A stretch of DNA of 64,000 nucleotides from positions 1,488,001 through 1,552,000 of the forward strand of contig JAPVLO010000073.1 in the NCBI GenBank assembly GCA_027257055.1, read 5' to 3'. The notes under the pieces were generated by a model. The model was not told where the DNA came from. It ran no database searches and was given only the letters and a program-made list of their open reading frames with translations. This DNA is from Cephalopachus bancanus (lineage: Eukaryota; Chordata; Mammalia; Primates; Tarsiidae). Below, one piece after another: positions 22,900 through 34,981 of this stretch (positions within the stretch are counted from its first letter, which is position 1; each line of letters opens with the position of its first letter). The position numbers were made by a program, and so were the translations under genes.

Positions 22900-23880
22900 T
22901 CTTTAGTCTTTCCAAGCCAGACATCTTATAGTATATCCTTATTACTATAATACATATATATACATTTTTAAATCCTGGATGCACATGCAATTTGCTTCAC
23001 AAAAACTGCATATTACTTTCAGTACTTAAAGAGCACTGAAAAACTAAAGACAAAATTCATACTACTCTGGAATAGAGAAAATATATGTTCTTCCGTGGAC
23101 CCTGGTATTCTCTGATCTGAAAACACTCACATTTTGTTTCTAACTATGAAATTTTTACTATCAGAAAAAATGCAAAATATTAAGTCTAATTCTACCCACA
23201 GAAATACAGTCTTAAATTTCCACTGGTTATCCTTGGGCCAACAGTTCACATGACTGATTTCAAAATTCTATCTATGTTCAGCTTTAAAATACTCTCAGTG
23301 AAAAGAACATACGTGTAAGAGCATCTGAACCTGATCACAAGACACATTCATCATGGGGATTCACTCTACTGTAGTATTCATTTACATGACAAATTGAAGC
23401 ATCAAGGAATGAGAGAATTGAGTAAATCCCCTTGGTCCAATAAAAAAAGAAGGCAATGTATTGCGATGGTTAAAAAATGAGATCAAGGTTCTGTTTTAGG
23501 TCAGGTTCCCTAAGAAAGCCTGAGATGAGTTGCACTGTGTTAGTAACATGCTCGGCTGTACTCTCAAAAGAAGACAAGGGAAGGAAGTAGGATAGTTCAG
23601 GAGAAGCAAGAATGTAGCTCAGAGACTAGTTTCATTTTGATCCCACAGGAAATCTCTGAAGCACAAACTGTACCGCAGAATTAGCCCTACCTTCAGGCAA
23701 ATTGTCAGTCCTTTGTAATTCCCTATCATTGAGTCATTGATCAAGATCTATTGGTAAGAACAGAAGGAATGATAGACTCAGAAGAGTATAATTCTCTGAG
23801 TTATCAGTCCTCAGTCATTTGAGCTGGAGGAGAGAATAGCGAGTCAGGTAAAATGGATCCGGTTGTACATCAACACCTAT
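22900..23880. other. Intergenic, no feature recognised
   Basis: AT-rich, no gene, no clear repeat. Confidence 0.4.
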
Positions 23881-24000
23881 TACAGGGCCCAGTTGTTCTC
23901 GCTTTGAAGCCCACCACACACCTATTAGCTCTGTGACACGAGGTAAGCATTTAAGCTGTCTGCCCTTGGGTTCCTAATTTATAAAGTTGGAGAGAATATG

Positions 24001-24136
<136 letters not shown>

Positions 24137-24209
24137 TTATAATAATATAATAATATTGAGGAGAATATGTTTAAAATCTCTCAACATAGTTTTAAGAATT
24201 AAAAGAAAA

Positions 24210-24452
24210 GCCGGGCTCGGTGGCTCAACCTGTAATCCCACGCTTTGGGAGGCTGAGGTAAGTGGATTGTCTGAGCCCGGTGGTTCGAGACCTGCCTGGG
24301 CAACTTGGTGAGACCTCATTGCTACAATAAATAAAAAAATCAGCCGGGCATGGTAGCACGTGCCTGTAATTCTGGCTACTCGGAAGACTGAGGCGGAAGG
24401 ATCACTAGAGCCCAGCAGGTCGAGACTCCAACTCAAAAAAAAAAAAAAAAAG
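24210..24452 (+). repeat. Alu SINE with right-monomer deletion, TSD
   Basis: Starts 'gccgggctcggtggctcaac'. The right monomer jumps from 'cagcaggtcgaga' directly to 'ctccaactcaaaaaa', losing the usual middle of that monomer. Flanked by aagaattaaaagaaaa on both sides. Confidence 0.93.
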
Positions 24453-24524
24453 AATTAAAAGAAAATAATGCATATACAGCACTTGGGCTGGTGCTGACAA
24501 AAGTGCTCAGTAAACAGATTTTTT

Positions 24525-25335
24525 TAAAAGTGCTAAGGGGCTGGAGGGCAGGAATAATTTAAAGAATGATATGATTTCTTTCAGTAAAACATGGTGCTTG
24601 ACAAAACTCCACAATTAAGGAAATATGTTTGGGCCCCCTTCCAGCAGAACATTACACAATAAAGACATTCTTACCTATTTTTACAGACTCCTGTGCAAAT
24701 GAAAATGCTAAGTCTTCAGTAACTCAGTGGTGGTACTCAGTGAAAAAGTCCAAGGGATGAGGTGCATATGTGATTCTCATGAGAGAAGCAATCTTGTCTG
24801 GAATATATGGAAGAACTTGCAGAAGTCATACCCTTGCAATAGCTGACCAAACTTGTTTGGGAGGATATGAGATACTTAGTAGTGGTAGTTGGGCAAGGAG
24901 TGGAGGGTAAATGCACAAAACTCAGATCCTATAAATAACAGGGAGGAGTGGTGGTGAGAACTAACCAAAGAAAACAAGCAATAAATTCCTAAGGACTACT
25001 GCTTTGCTATTTTTATTGATATTATGTATGTTAGAATAGCTTAAAGATACAAATACAGGCTTGAGGTGACATTTGTGGTTAGCCATCAACTTCAGTCAGC
25101 TTGCCTATAGCACTATTTTAGAACCTTAAAATATATCAGGGAATAAAACACAAATGCCTACTACAGGAGCTTATACTTTACCAGGGGACATACATGATAA
25201 ATAAGCAAATAATATTCTGTAATATGTTAGAAGGTAGCAACTGCTATGGAATAAACAAATATAGAGTTAAACACACTGGAGGGTGAGAAGAAGTTTGGAG
25301 AACTAAATAGGGTAGGAGGCCTTGTCTAGCGGGTA
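24525..25335. other. Intergenic, no feature recognised
   Basis: No gene. 'ggagcttatactttaccagg' near 25,165 is L2-like. Confidence 0.4.
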
Positions 25336-25349
25336 AGATTTGAGCAGAG

Positions 25350-25641
25350 TCCAGGCGCCATGGCTCACGCCTATAATCCTAGCACTTCAGGAGGCTGAGG
25401 TGAGAGGATTGTTCGAGACCAGCCTGGACAACTTGGGGAGACCTCATCTCTACAATACATAAAAAAATTAGCCAGGCATGGTAGCACATGCCTGTAGTTC
25501 CAGCTACTTAGTAGGCTGAGGCAGAAGGATCGCCTGAGTCCAGCAGGTCGAGGCTGCAGTGGCTGTGAGCGTGCCACTGCACTCCAACCTGTGCGACAGA
25601 AACAGACCCCAAATAAAATAAATAAATAAATAAATAAAAAT
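25350..25641 (+). repeat. Alu SINE, plus orientation, with TSD
   Basis: 'tccaggcgccatggctcacg' to an (AAAT)n tail. Flanked by atttgagcagag (25,338-25,349 and 25,642-25,653). About 20 bp of the left monomer is missing before 'gttcgagaccagcctgg'. Confidence 0.95.
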
Positions 25642-25654
25642 ATTTGAGCAGAGA

Positions 25655-26320
25655 CAAAAAGGTGAAAGAATTAGTTTAGCAGATGCCATTGGTAGAACAT
25701 TTAGACAGAAGGAACAGCTACAGAAAGGAGATAATTCAGTAGTTTAAGAAAAAACAAAAAGAGAGGCATGAGCAAGGTAGAGAATGGTATGGAATAAGGT
25801 AACAGAGGTAATAAAATAAGAAATGTGTGAAATAGGGGATATTAAAAGTGGAAGAATACTTTGCAGGTTTGTTGCTAACCCTCTCTTTTGTGGCCTGGCT
25901 CCTGCTTCCCACACTTGCCAGATTAGAAGCCACCACTGTTGTTGGGTATCTTCTGTTGCCTGCAGTTGCCTTTTGTTATGCTTTGCCTACTGAATCAAAC
26001 TCACCACCCTCTTCCCTATCCCCTCGGGCTAACTCCTATTCAAGTTTGTGGCATTCTTGGGATTTTCCTACAACTAGGATATTTTTCTTCTCAACCCTTC
26101 AAATTCACCATTCTTGTTGCCACCACCACCATACTCCCCTGATCCTATATGCATTCATATGCAACTGAGTGGATCCTCCAGTCTGACTCAAAGCCACTCC
26201 CATTAAGTTATAAATAAGGTTAACAAGGCTTTTATGTTTCTTATAGATCTCTCCATCCAGCAAAAAGCAATTTGCTTTCCAAAAATGGAGAATTTTATGA
26301 AATGACTATATTCTGACATA
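25655..26320. other. Intergenic; C/T-rich unassigned stretch
   Basis: Bases 25,870-26,210 are pyrimidine-rich with two overlapping frames of 106 and 67 codons. Neither shows a domain I recognise. It may be an old LTR or pseudogene piece. Confidence 0.3.
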
Positions 26321-26321
26321 A

Positions 26322-26618
26322 TTTTTCTTTTTTTTTTTTTTGAGTTGGAGTCTCACTCTGTCACCCAGGCTGGAGTACAGTGGCATGCTTATGGCCACTG
26401 CAGCCTTGACCTGATGGGCTCAGGCAATCCTTCCACTTCAGCCTTTCAAGTAGCTGGGACTACAGGCATGCACCACCGTACCCATCTAATTTTTTCATTT
26501 ATTGTAGAGATGAGGTCTTACCAAGTTGCCTAGGCTAGTCTCGAACCTGTGGGCTCAGGCAATCCTCTCCCCTCAGCCTCCCAAAGTGCCGGGATTACAG
26601 GTGTGAGCCACTGCATCC
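26322..26618 (-). repeat. Alu SINE, minus orientation
   Basis: Oligo-T, 'gagttggagtctcactctgt', ending 'gagccactgcatccagcc'. Abuts a second Alu piece. Confidence 0.92.
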
Positions 26619-26624
26619 AGCCCC

Positions 26625-26757
26625 AGCCAATTTTTTATTTATTGTAGAGACAAGGTCTCACCATGTTGCCCAGTCTGGTCTCAAACCCCTCAGCAATCCT
26701 CTTGCCTCTGCCTCCAAAAGTGCTCATAATATAGGCATGAGCCACTGCGCCTGGCTG
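26625..26757 (-). repeat. Alu left monomer, minus
   Basis: 'ttttttatttattgtagaga' to 'gagccactgcgcctggct'. Left monomer only, directly following the previous Alu. Confidence 0.8.
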
Positions 26758-26837
26758 ACAGATAATATTTAATAAAGTATGTCCAATCTGTGGTCCAGAA
26801 CAGCTAGTGATGCAGTCCCACAAAATCTGTTATTATT

Positions 26838-27125
26838 ATTATTATTTAGTATGAGACTCACTGTGTTGCCCAGGGTGGAGTGCAGCAGCATGCTAACAGT
26901 TACCGCAGCCCTGATCTGCTTAGTTTAGGCAACACTTCCACATCAGCCTCCCAAGTAGCTAGAACTACAGGCACATGCCACCATACCCAGCTAATTTTTA
27001 AATTTATTGTAGAGAGGAGGCCTCACCAAGTTGCCTATTGGTCTCAAATCCTTGGGTTCAAACAATCCTCTTGCCTCTGACTCCCAAAGTGCTGGTATTA
27101 CAGGTGTCAGCCACCACGCCCAGCA
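26838..27125 (-). repeat. Alu SINE, minus, inside hAT element
   Basis: (TTA)n-rich tail, then 'atgagactcactgtgttgcc', ending 'cagccaccacgcccagc'. Diverged copy lacking the usual gagttggag start. Confidence 0.88.
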
Positions 27126-27219
27126 AAATATTTTAACATCATACATTTATTTTCTTCATCACCTCAGACATAGTTCTATCTTTTAAGTTTACAATCATGT
27201 TTTATTAATTATATCACTT

Positions 27220-27363
27220 TTTGGCAGCATATACATTTGTGAGCAGCTGTTTTCTATTATGAAGCATATGAGGAGCAAAATTCGAACAAATATTTCTGAT
27301 GAGCACCTTGAGAACTTACTAAAAATTGCAACACTTCTATCAAACCAGATATTTATAGATTAG
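27220..27363 (+). pseudogene. hAT transposase C-terminal dimerisation fragment
   Basis: In frame to a TAG: FGSIYICEQLFSIMKHMRSK, then SDEHLENLLKIAT. This is the hAT C-terminal dimerisation signature (C-E-Q-x-F-S-x-M-K ... S-D-E-H-L-x-x-x-L-x-I-A). Only 47 codons remain, with no catalytic domain. It is a transposon relic, not a host gene. Confidence 0.8.
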
Positions 27364-27589
27364 TTTTACAAAAACAAGGTCAAATCTTCCATAAGTTTTA
27401 CATTGTTCTCATTTTTCTAAACTTTGTAATAAAAATACATTAAAATATCTTACTATGTATATACACTAACTATATTATATAATTTATATGCAGCCCAATT
27501 GATGAGACACAATTGATGTGTCCCAGGAATGCCAAAAGGTTGGACATCCCTGATCTAAAGCATACTAAATACATTTACAACATAGTATT

Positions 27590-27835
27590 CCTCCTTTTTC
27601 TTTTTCCAAACCTAGCTTGCTGTCAGGCGATATTTGTTGGACAGCTATTGAACAAAAGAAACTTGGTTTCAAATCTAAACTCAAATTTAATGATTCTTGG
27701 AAAAGTAATTCAACTTTCTAAATCTCAGTTTTCTCAAGTGCAAAATAAGGCTGACACATAATTTTCAGGATGATTTTCGGGCTTAAATAAAATAGCAAGC
27801 AAAAGGCCCCACATTTTTAGGTGCTTAATGATAAC
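27590..27835 (+). repeat. MIR SINE
   Basis: 'cttggtttcaaatctaaact', 'aagtaattcaactttctaaa' and 'taggtgcttaatgataac' follow the MIR order. Confidence 0.7.
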
Positions 27836-27849
27836 TCCATTTCCACCTT

Positions 27850-28735
27850 TTATATGCCTTCCTTTTTGTGTTGCTGCTTTCAGTTTATCTTACTGACAAT
27901 ACTCAGCATAAACCTACGAAGCTTCAGAAAATCTATTATTTAGCTCACTGCTATTTAACAACTCATATAGGTCTGGTCAATCTGGCTACTAAAAGGACAT
28001 AAGAAAAGTATTGGCCATAAAACCAGGTCAGAGCAAGGAGACTGCTCCTCTCTCTCAAAATATAATAAATATCATTCAAATAGCTCCTTTTTGAAGATGT
28101 GTTTATTCTCCAGATAAATTATGGGAGACATGTTTTCTGAATTTTTTCTTGGAGGTCAAAAATATCCCCTCTACACCACTGGTCTATTTTAATGTGACAA
28201 TTCTAGTCATGGCTTCAAGCCAAATACATACAGGTTATAATTAGCTTAAATTGCTGTAACATATAAATAAGCATAAACTTTTTAAAATAAAAATATGTGC
28301 CAGAGGTCATTTTCTTCAGGTTCATAAAAGCTGTTTTATGCACATTCCATAGCAGCAATAACTGTATAAATCCATTTTCTAGAGTTAAGCTGACATCTTC
28401 TATAACCTTGCAACACTAAAAAAAGAAAGCTATTTTGACATGATAGTAAACAAACAAGAGAAGTCTATAAATGGGAAATAACATTCTCAATTTTGTTTAT
28501 TTATAAAACAGTGGAAATTTCTTTAAAAAATCACAGTTGCCTATTACAATATGAAAAAATTATCAGGCAGAAAACTAATTTCATTACAAGACATAAAAGA
28601 TTAATTCCAACAGAAAAAATACTTGACCTAAATGACATCAGTGAATTTTTAATTTCTTTCAAGCAATAACAACAAAATGTACAATTTATTTGCTGCATAG
28701 AATTTACAATTACTCAGGATAATAAATCTCATAAA
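27850..28735. other. Intergenic, no feature recognised
   Basis: AT-rich, no gene, no clear repeat. Confidence 0.4.
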
Positions 28736-28747
28736 ACAGAGCTATAA

Positions 28748-28981
28748 GTTCCCTGAACACTAGTCGCATTAGTGCAAGGATGGGATTGGCAGTCATGGGC
28801 ACTGCTGGGGGAGAGGGAGGGAAGGAGGAGGGTGGGGAGTAGGTAGCAACACAGTGGGTACCTGGTCCACTACCAGGAAGAAAGAGGGCCAGCTAGGAGC
28901 CCAATCTTCACCTGCATGTAGTCTACTTATGCAGTACACCCTCACTTGTACCTCACAACTCTAAAATAAAATTTAAAAAGC
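28748..28981 (+). repeat. L1 3' end, 5'-truncated, with TSD
   Basis: A purine-rich G tract ('gggggagagggagggaagga') typical of the L1 3' UTR, then 'ttgtacctcacaactctaaa' and an A tail. Flanked by cagagctataa (28,737-28,747 and 28,982-28,992). Confidence 0.9.
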
Positions 28982-29204
28982 CAGAGCTATAAATATGTAT
29001 TAAAATTTCAAGTAACCAAGGGAACTGGTTTTTGTAAAATATGGTATCTCAGAGACCACTGTGAAGAAATTGAGAAAAATTTAAATGCTCAGTTTTAAAT
29101 TTTTATACCTTTGCCTAGGTGACAAAATGTGTAATGCAACATTTGTTTAATTCTTCTACAAATTTAATTAAATTTATTCTAAAGTAAAGGTAGCTATACT
29201 AGGA

Positions 29205-29560
29205 GATAGCTAATGAAGACTGGCCTGGCTCCATGTAAATCTGGGTTTAAATCCCAGATCTTTTTTTTTTTCTTTTTTGTAGTAATGGGGTCTTGCTATG
29301 TTGCCCAGGCTGGCCTCAATCATCTGGTCTCAACCAATCCACATACTTCAGTCTCCCAAAGTGCTTGGATTAAAGTCAGATGCCACCACGCTTGACCCCA
29401 GATCTCTCTGACACAACCTTGATCTAGTATTCCCAATTAACAAATAGAAATAATCACATCTACCTCTCTCTATTTCTCACAGGATTTATGAGGAAATCAC
29501 AAGTATAAAATACACAGAATTTTTTGAAAGAGTAAATTTACAAATTTGAGTTAACTATAT
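29205..29560 (+). repeat. MIR SINE interrupted by FLAM
   Basis: 'ctgggtttaaatcccagatc' before and 'acaaatagaaataatcacat' after the insertion at 29,259-29,395. Confidence 0.6.
29259..29395 (-). repeat. Alu left monomer (FLAM), minus
   Basis: Oligo-T then 'gtagtaatggggtcttgcta', ending 'gccaccacgcttga'. Flanked by cccagatct on both sides. Confidence 0.85.
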
Positions 29561-29683
29561 GACTTATTATTGGTTAAACTGGAAAAAATAAGAGCAACAG
29601 CACACATTTATTTGGTTTTATCATTAGATAATACATTGCCTATTATGATAAACAATGTATCATCCATAAGAATGTTAGGAAGT

Positions 29684-29970
29684 GCCGGGCTCGGTGGCTC
29701 AGCCTGTAATCCCGCGCCTTTGGTAGGCTGAGGTGAGTGGATTGCCTGAGCCCGCGGGTTCGAGACCCGACTGGGCAGCGAGACCTCATCTCTACAATAA
29801 ATCAAAAAATCAGCTGGGCGTGGTAGCACGCACCTGTAATTCCGGCTACTCGGAAGGCTGAGACGGAAGGATCGCCGGAGCCCAGCAGGTCGAGGCAGTG
29901 GCAGCGGCCACTGCACTCCAGTCTGGGTGACAGAGTGAGACTCCAACTCAAAAAAAAAAAAAAAAAAGAG
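29684..29970 (+). repeat. Alu SINE, plus, young-looking, with TSD
   Basis: Starts 'gccgggctcggtggctcagc' with CpGs and the B box 'gggttcgagacccgac' intact. Long A tail. Flanked by gaatgttaggaagt (29,670-29,683 and about 29,971-29,984). The 112-codon minus frame through it is an Alu artefact. Confidence 0.97.
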
Positions 29971-29989
29971 AATGTTAGGAAGTTATATG

Positions 29990-30800
29990 GAAGATCACTC
30001 ACACAAGCCTCAATGTTAAATCTGTCTGTGGCTTTATTTCTACATTAAAGTAACTAAGATGAGAGTTGGCTCACCTGCCTAATCTAGATCCATTCTCAAC
30101 CTTCTTTTCCCTTCTCCTGTTTTCGACTATAAAGGCTGAAAAAGATTAATATTTGATTCCAACATCCCTGGCAACTAGGGGTGCTAGACAACAGTACCAG
30201 CAAAGAAGACATAAACAGAAATCTATTGGAGCTTCTTAAAGCTTCATTTTTCCTGTTAAAAGGGGATAGATGTACCTGGGACCATCCTTTCCTTCCTTTC
30301 TCTTGCCCTCAACATAAACATGCTGCTTGGAGTGGGGGTAATATCTTACAACTGTGAGGACAAGGCGAAGAGAGTGAGGCAGATGCTACCAGAAACAACA
30401 GGGCCACCAAACCAATGACAGCTGCCAGACTGCTTTTAACATGAAAAACAATGAACCATATGTTCTTAAGTCACTAATACTGAATATTGTCACTTGCAGT
30501 TAATAGTATTCCTAATTGGTAGAGTTAAATATATGTAAAATGCTTAGACTATTTCTTAGCTATTGTAAATGCTCAACAAATTTTAGCTGTATTAATGATG
30601 TTTGCATTTTATCAATTTGATATTAAAATTGAATTTGAATCTGTGATATATATTTGTCTAATTCATGTATCTTGTCTTATAATTTCAAGTTATAATAATA
30701 TTTAAATTCATTATATTGCAAACATATGATAACTTTGATTTTTACAGCAATTAATCTGTCTAAAAGCGCATTTTTTGCTATGTTAATTGAAGAGTCCATT
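29990..30800. other. Intergenic, no feature recognised
   Basis: No gene and no clear repeat. Confidence 0.4.
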
Positions 30801-30807
30801 ATATTTG

Positions 30808-31020
30808 GTGACCTGCTGAGCTCAGGTGATCCTTCTGCCTCAGTCTTCCAAGTGGCTGGAACCACAGGCACATGCCAGCATGCCTGACTAATTTTCTGAT
30901 TTATTGTAGAGACGAGGTCTCAGTTGCCCAGGCTGGTCTCGAACGCCTGGGCTCAGGCAATCCTGTCACCTCCACCTCCCCAAGTGCTGGGATTACAGGC
31001 ATGAGCCACCATGCCCAGCA
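30808..31020 (-). repeat. Partial Alu, minus
   Basis: Begins inside the right monomer ('gacctgctgagctcaggtga') and ends 'gagccaccatgcccagc'. The 3' part of the Alu is missing. Confidence 0.9.
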
Positions 31021-31780
31021 ACAGTTACCTTTTAAACTTAAATCTTTTGCAATGTTTTTAATACAAAAGTGTTCATGCATCATGCATTTATTAGTTATTG
31101 TTCTTTCCCAGCAGGCTACTCGACTCTGGTCTACAAAACTATGTTTTATTGGAATAAAAGTTAGCAGTCTTAAGGCACTCTCTTCTACCATATCTATCTG
31201 CAATGCAGTAGGTTATACACTAAAAATCTAGGAAGAAAAAATAAGATGAAATAACATTACATGGGTATTTTTTTAAAGCAGGATTTACTAAGAGGACAGA
31301 AAAGCTCCCACAGTGAGAGGGGACCCAGGGGGGTTGCCCGGCATATTTTTTTTTAAACTAGAAAGACTGCCTTTACAAGTGAAGTAACTGAGTAAGTCTT
31401 CTAGTAAATTCAAACAAGCAACAGACATAAAATCAAAGAAAATTATGCCTGAAAACTAATCATTCAAATTGTGAATCTATATCAAACTCTCTACTTAACA
31501 TTCGTTTTAGTGTTTAATTAGCAATCTCTACATTATGAAGTCTAAACTGATACTTTTGATTTTAATAACCAACCTCCTCCACCCACACACATTTATCTCT
31601 GCCTTTCCACCCACTTCTTCCCACTGCAGTAAATACAACAATTCACCCAATTGTTTGGTTCTAAATTTTGAATGTCAATCCTGACTGCTCTTTCACTATA
31701 ATCCCACTCTGAATCTATCAGCAAATCTTATTGGCTGTCTCTACCAAATATACATATCCTGAATATGACATCTTCACAGA

Positions 31781-32335
31781 TAACTGCTAAAGACCCAGCC
31801 TCCCACATCCTTCCATAACCATTTTCAACACTGGGCCATACACTAGAGTATCTGAAGAAATAAACATGACATAAACATTTTCATTCACCAGTGCTTCCTT
31901 CTGTTATATTAGTTAATATTTCATAGCCAATGTCCATCCATTGTCATCATTTCCTGATGAATTTTTTTCTCCTTGTTTAAGGATCCGGTTTCTTCTCTGA
32001 TCAAGCTGTATTTCTTAAAGAAGAAAGTAAATCTGGGTAAGAATCCATTCCTATTTTAATAGCTTTAACTTCAACATTCTAGTTTTTTACAGTTTCCTAT
32101 TATATATAGATAACTGCTCTAGACCTAGCCCCAACCTCTTCTTCTCCAACGTTTTCCAACACTGGCTACATATTAAAATAATCAGAAAAGTCTTGAGAAA
32201 TACCAACTCCTAGACCCTGCTCCGAGAGATTTTGGTATGTGGTAATTGTTTAGACTGAGGTTGACTATAATTATCTTCAGAGGATTCTAATAAGCAGGCA
32301 AGGTTGAGAACCTAGACTATTATAATAAGACTCTT
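31781..32335 (+). repeat. Pair of related old repeats (MER-like)
   Basis: 'agataactgctaaagaccca' at about 31,781-31,858 recurs, diverged, at about 32,108-32,190 ('agataactgctctagaccta'). The second copy continues to 'gcaggcaaggttgagaacc' at about 32,314, which is hAT/MER-like. Family not certain. Confidence 0.45.
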
Positions 32336-32862
32336 AACTGGTGTTCTGATTCTACACTTGCTCTCACACATACAATCTTCTCTCCGTAGCCAGAGTTAAC
32401 TTTTAAAGTGGTAAATCAGATCCTTGAAACTTCTCAAATCTCAAACAGGCCCTCCCTGAAATTCCTATTTTAAGTTCTCATTTGCCTCCATTACTCTCTA
32501 TCTCCTTTACCCAGTTAATTTTTCTTTAGAGAGTTTATCATTACCTAATGTTTAATTATATATTTATTTGTTTCTTTTGCTAGTCTATAAATATTTGATG
32601 TCAAGGATCTTACCTGACTTCTTCACAGCTTTATTCCTAATGCCTAGAAAATACAGTAGCAGCACAGTATTTGTGGAATCAATTAATGCTATATAATAAA
32701 AAGTAATTGCTTATCTTTCTCCTTAACTGTCTTATGTACATGAATTCTAATAATTGGTTTAAAAAAAATTACCATTTTTACACCTCCAAACTTATCTCCA
32801 AAACAGATAGTTAACCCCCACTGGATCTCAGACAGGATTAAGAATTCAGGAGTCCAACAGAA

Positions 32863-32978
32863 TTTTTTTTTTTTTTTTTTACAAAGTTTTAAAACAGTTT
32901 ATTAGTGAGAAAAAGAGAAGGAAAGGGGAAGATTCACGGCAGAAAGACCTGCCATGGGCAAGTTTCTCAAAGAAAGAC
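32863..32978 (-). pseudogene. Processed retrocopy of an mRNA 3' end
   Basis: On the minus strand a 3'-UTR-like sequence carries AATAAA (32,898-32,903 reversed) about 17 bases before an 18-A tail (the T run at 32,863-32,880). Flanks 'cagaattttt' and 'ctggaattttt' form a possible diverged target duplication. About 100 bp of transcript remain, with no coding part. The parent gene was not recognised. Confidence 0.6.
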
Positions 32979-33174
32979 TGGAATTTTTCAAATTATTGAA
33001 GGTAATACCACGCATACAACTATAAAAAATAAGCAAGAATTATAAAAATATGACATTATTAACTTTAAAACAAATTCCTCACAAAACACAGCATCTCATT
33101 TGTAATGATAAAATAAAATGTATTCACTAATTATCACTAATGTTTAAATCAAAGCTTAAAAGTTAAAAAAACAA

Positions 33175-33458
33175 GCCGGGCTTGGTGGTTCAGCCTGTAA
33201 TCCCGCGCCTTTGGGAGGCTGAGGTGAGTGGATTGCCTGAGCCCACGGGTTCGAGACCCGCCTGGGCAGCGAGACCTCATCTCTACAATAAATCAAAAAT
33301 CAGCCAGGCGTGGTAGCGCACGCCTGTAATTCCGACTACTCGGAAGGCTGAGGTGGAAGGATGGCCAGAGCCCAGCAGGTCGAGGCTGCAGTGGCCGGGA
33401 GCGGCCACTGCACTCCAGTCTGGGCGACAGAGTGAGACTCCAACTCAAAAAAAAAAAA
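33175..33458 (+). repeat. Alu SINE, plus, young-looking
   Basis: 'gccgggcttggtggttcagc' with intact 'gggttcgagacccgcctggg', ending 'gagactccaactcaaaaaaa'. Flanks agttaaaaaaacaa and ggtaaaaaaacaa are the likely target duplication. Confidence 0.95.
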
Positions 33459-33859
33459 GGTAAAAAAACAAACAAACCAGGAACTAGGAAGACTATAAAT
33501 CTGAGTAATATCAATTTCTGTGATACAGCTGGTTTCTCACCCTCTTTGTTTACCAAGCAGAACACTGTAGTCATTACTAACTCAGTGCGTAGGTGGCTTT
33601 CTGACCTACTCTAAGAAATCACTCTAAGGGAAATTCCCAACTTTCTTCAGAAAAAACCAAATTACTGGTTTCTTATTTGGCTGGGAATAATGCTTGTGTT
33701 TTACCTGTAAATGAATCACAGCTCACTTTGATTATGGTTTACTAGTCAGGGGATTTTCATCCTTTGGAAAGGAGGGCTACCCTCTACCAGTGGAAATAAG
33801 TACCCTCTAGGGAGAGAGTGCTTTTGGGGTGTTATACTTTCCAACTTAAACCTGAACAC

Positions 33860-34045
33860 CACTCTGGAGTCAGAAAGCTTGGTGTTAATTCAGAGAGTCC
33901 CATTCGTATGATCTTAGGCAGTTTACATTCTGTACCTGTTTCTTCATATGTAAAATGGAGATAATAATAGCACCTATGTTAAAAAACTATAGTGAGAATT
34001 GCATGCATTATTCGATGTAAATAGTGCTTAGAGGAATGTCAAGGC
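33860..34045 (+). repeat. MIR SINE
   Basis: 'tatgatcttaggcagtttac', 'ttcatatgtaaaatggagat' and 'agtgagaattgcatgcatta' are the MIR core in order. Confidence 0.85.
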
Positions 34046-34129
34046 ACATGGAAGTGCTATACACGTATTGGATGTTACTGAATGAAAGCATGGGCTGGAG
34101 AGCTGACTCTTTCCTCCCCTCCCAGGTAG

Positions 34130-34290
34130 GTGACCCTGGGTAGGTAACTTTACTTCTTTGTTCCTCTATTTCCCCTTCTGCAAAATTGGCATAGCATTTA
34201 CCTCAATAGGATTGTGTATTGACTGACTTAAAATAGGAAAATCCTTCAGAATAGTGATTGGCATAAAGTAAATATAAAATGAATTTATTA
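34130..34290 (+). repeat. MIR SINE, second copy
   Basis: 'taggtaactttacttctttg', 'ccttctgcaaaattggcata' and 'gtgattggcataaagtaaat'. Same orientation as the MIR just upstream. Confidence 0.75.
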
Positions 34291-34789
34291 TCATTATTGT
34301 TGCTATTTTTGTTATTTTCTTGAATCATAACTCAATACAAGATTTTTGAAGCATTTATCTCTTCCAGGTCTCATGCTTCTTTGCTATCTCTTAGGCTCCA
34401 TAATTGATCCCTTTCCTTTGGTGGCTTCCGAAAGAAATAGTCAATCCTGAAGAATATATTCCTGGCCTTCTGATCTCATCCTATGGCTTCTCTCTTGGTA
34501 ATACCATCACTTTAATATGTCTGTTATTATGTCATAGGAAGATGACTTCTGAAGAATAAAACTTATCTGCTTCCTCAAAACTTTCTCCTCCTTCTTGTTC
34601 TTTTCTCTCAGTTTTGATGCCTCACCCCCCCTCAAACTTCATATCCATTAACCAAATCCTGTTGATTCTAATCCCCAATAAATTTTGAATACATCACTTC
34701 CTCTCCATTTTTCCTGCCACTTCTCTGGTTCACAGGTATAGTAACCTTATACTAGGTCATGTTACTTCCTAAAGTCACCCTCTGAAATC

Positions 34790-34885
34790 AATATCACACA
34801 TTATTCAGCATAAAAAAGGAATGAAATATAGATACATCCTACAACATGGGTCTTAAAAACATTATGCTAAGTGATATATATATAG
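34790..34885 (+). repeat. Old L1 fragment
   Basis: 'attattcagcataaaaaagg' and 'catcctacaacatgggtctt' resemble the L1M 3' region at 21,306-21,690. Confidence 0.65.
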
Positions 34886-34981
34886 TGTACTGGGTTGAAT
34901 GGTGTCCGCCAATGAAAAGTTCAAGTTTACCCAGAACCTGTAAATGTGACCTTATTTGGAAATAGAGTCTTTCCAGATGTA

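Larger units (their letters stand above)
26765..27555 (+). mobile_element. hAT-Charlie DNA transposon remnant
   Basis: The 5' end 'aaagtatgtccaatctgtgg' and 3' end 'aaggttggacatccctg' are inverted relatives of one another, as in Charlie-type hAT elements. The element is internally deleted, keeps the C-terminal transposase code at 27,220-27,363, and is split by an Alu at 26,838-27,125. Confidence 0.65.

Noticed and set aside
25848..26168. 106-codon hydrophobic-looking frame
   Set aside because: Pyrimidine-rich DNA gives Leu/Pro/Ser-rich translations in several frames. No family recognised.
29608..29946. 112-codon frame and many similar frames (for example 1,781-2,074 and 33,293-33,574)
   Set aside because: They are open frames of young Alu copies, all sharing the same [16 protein letters not shown] translation.
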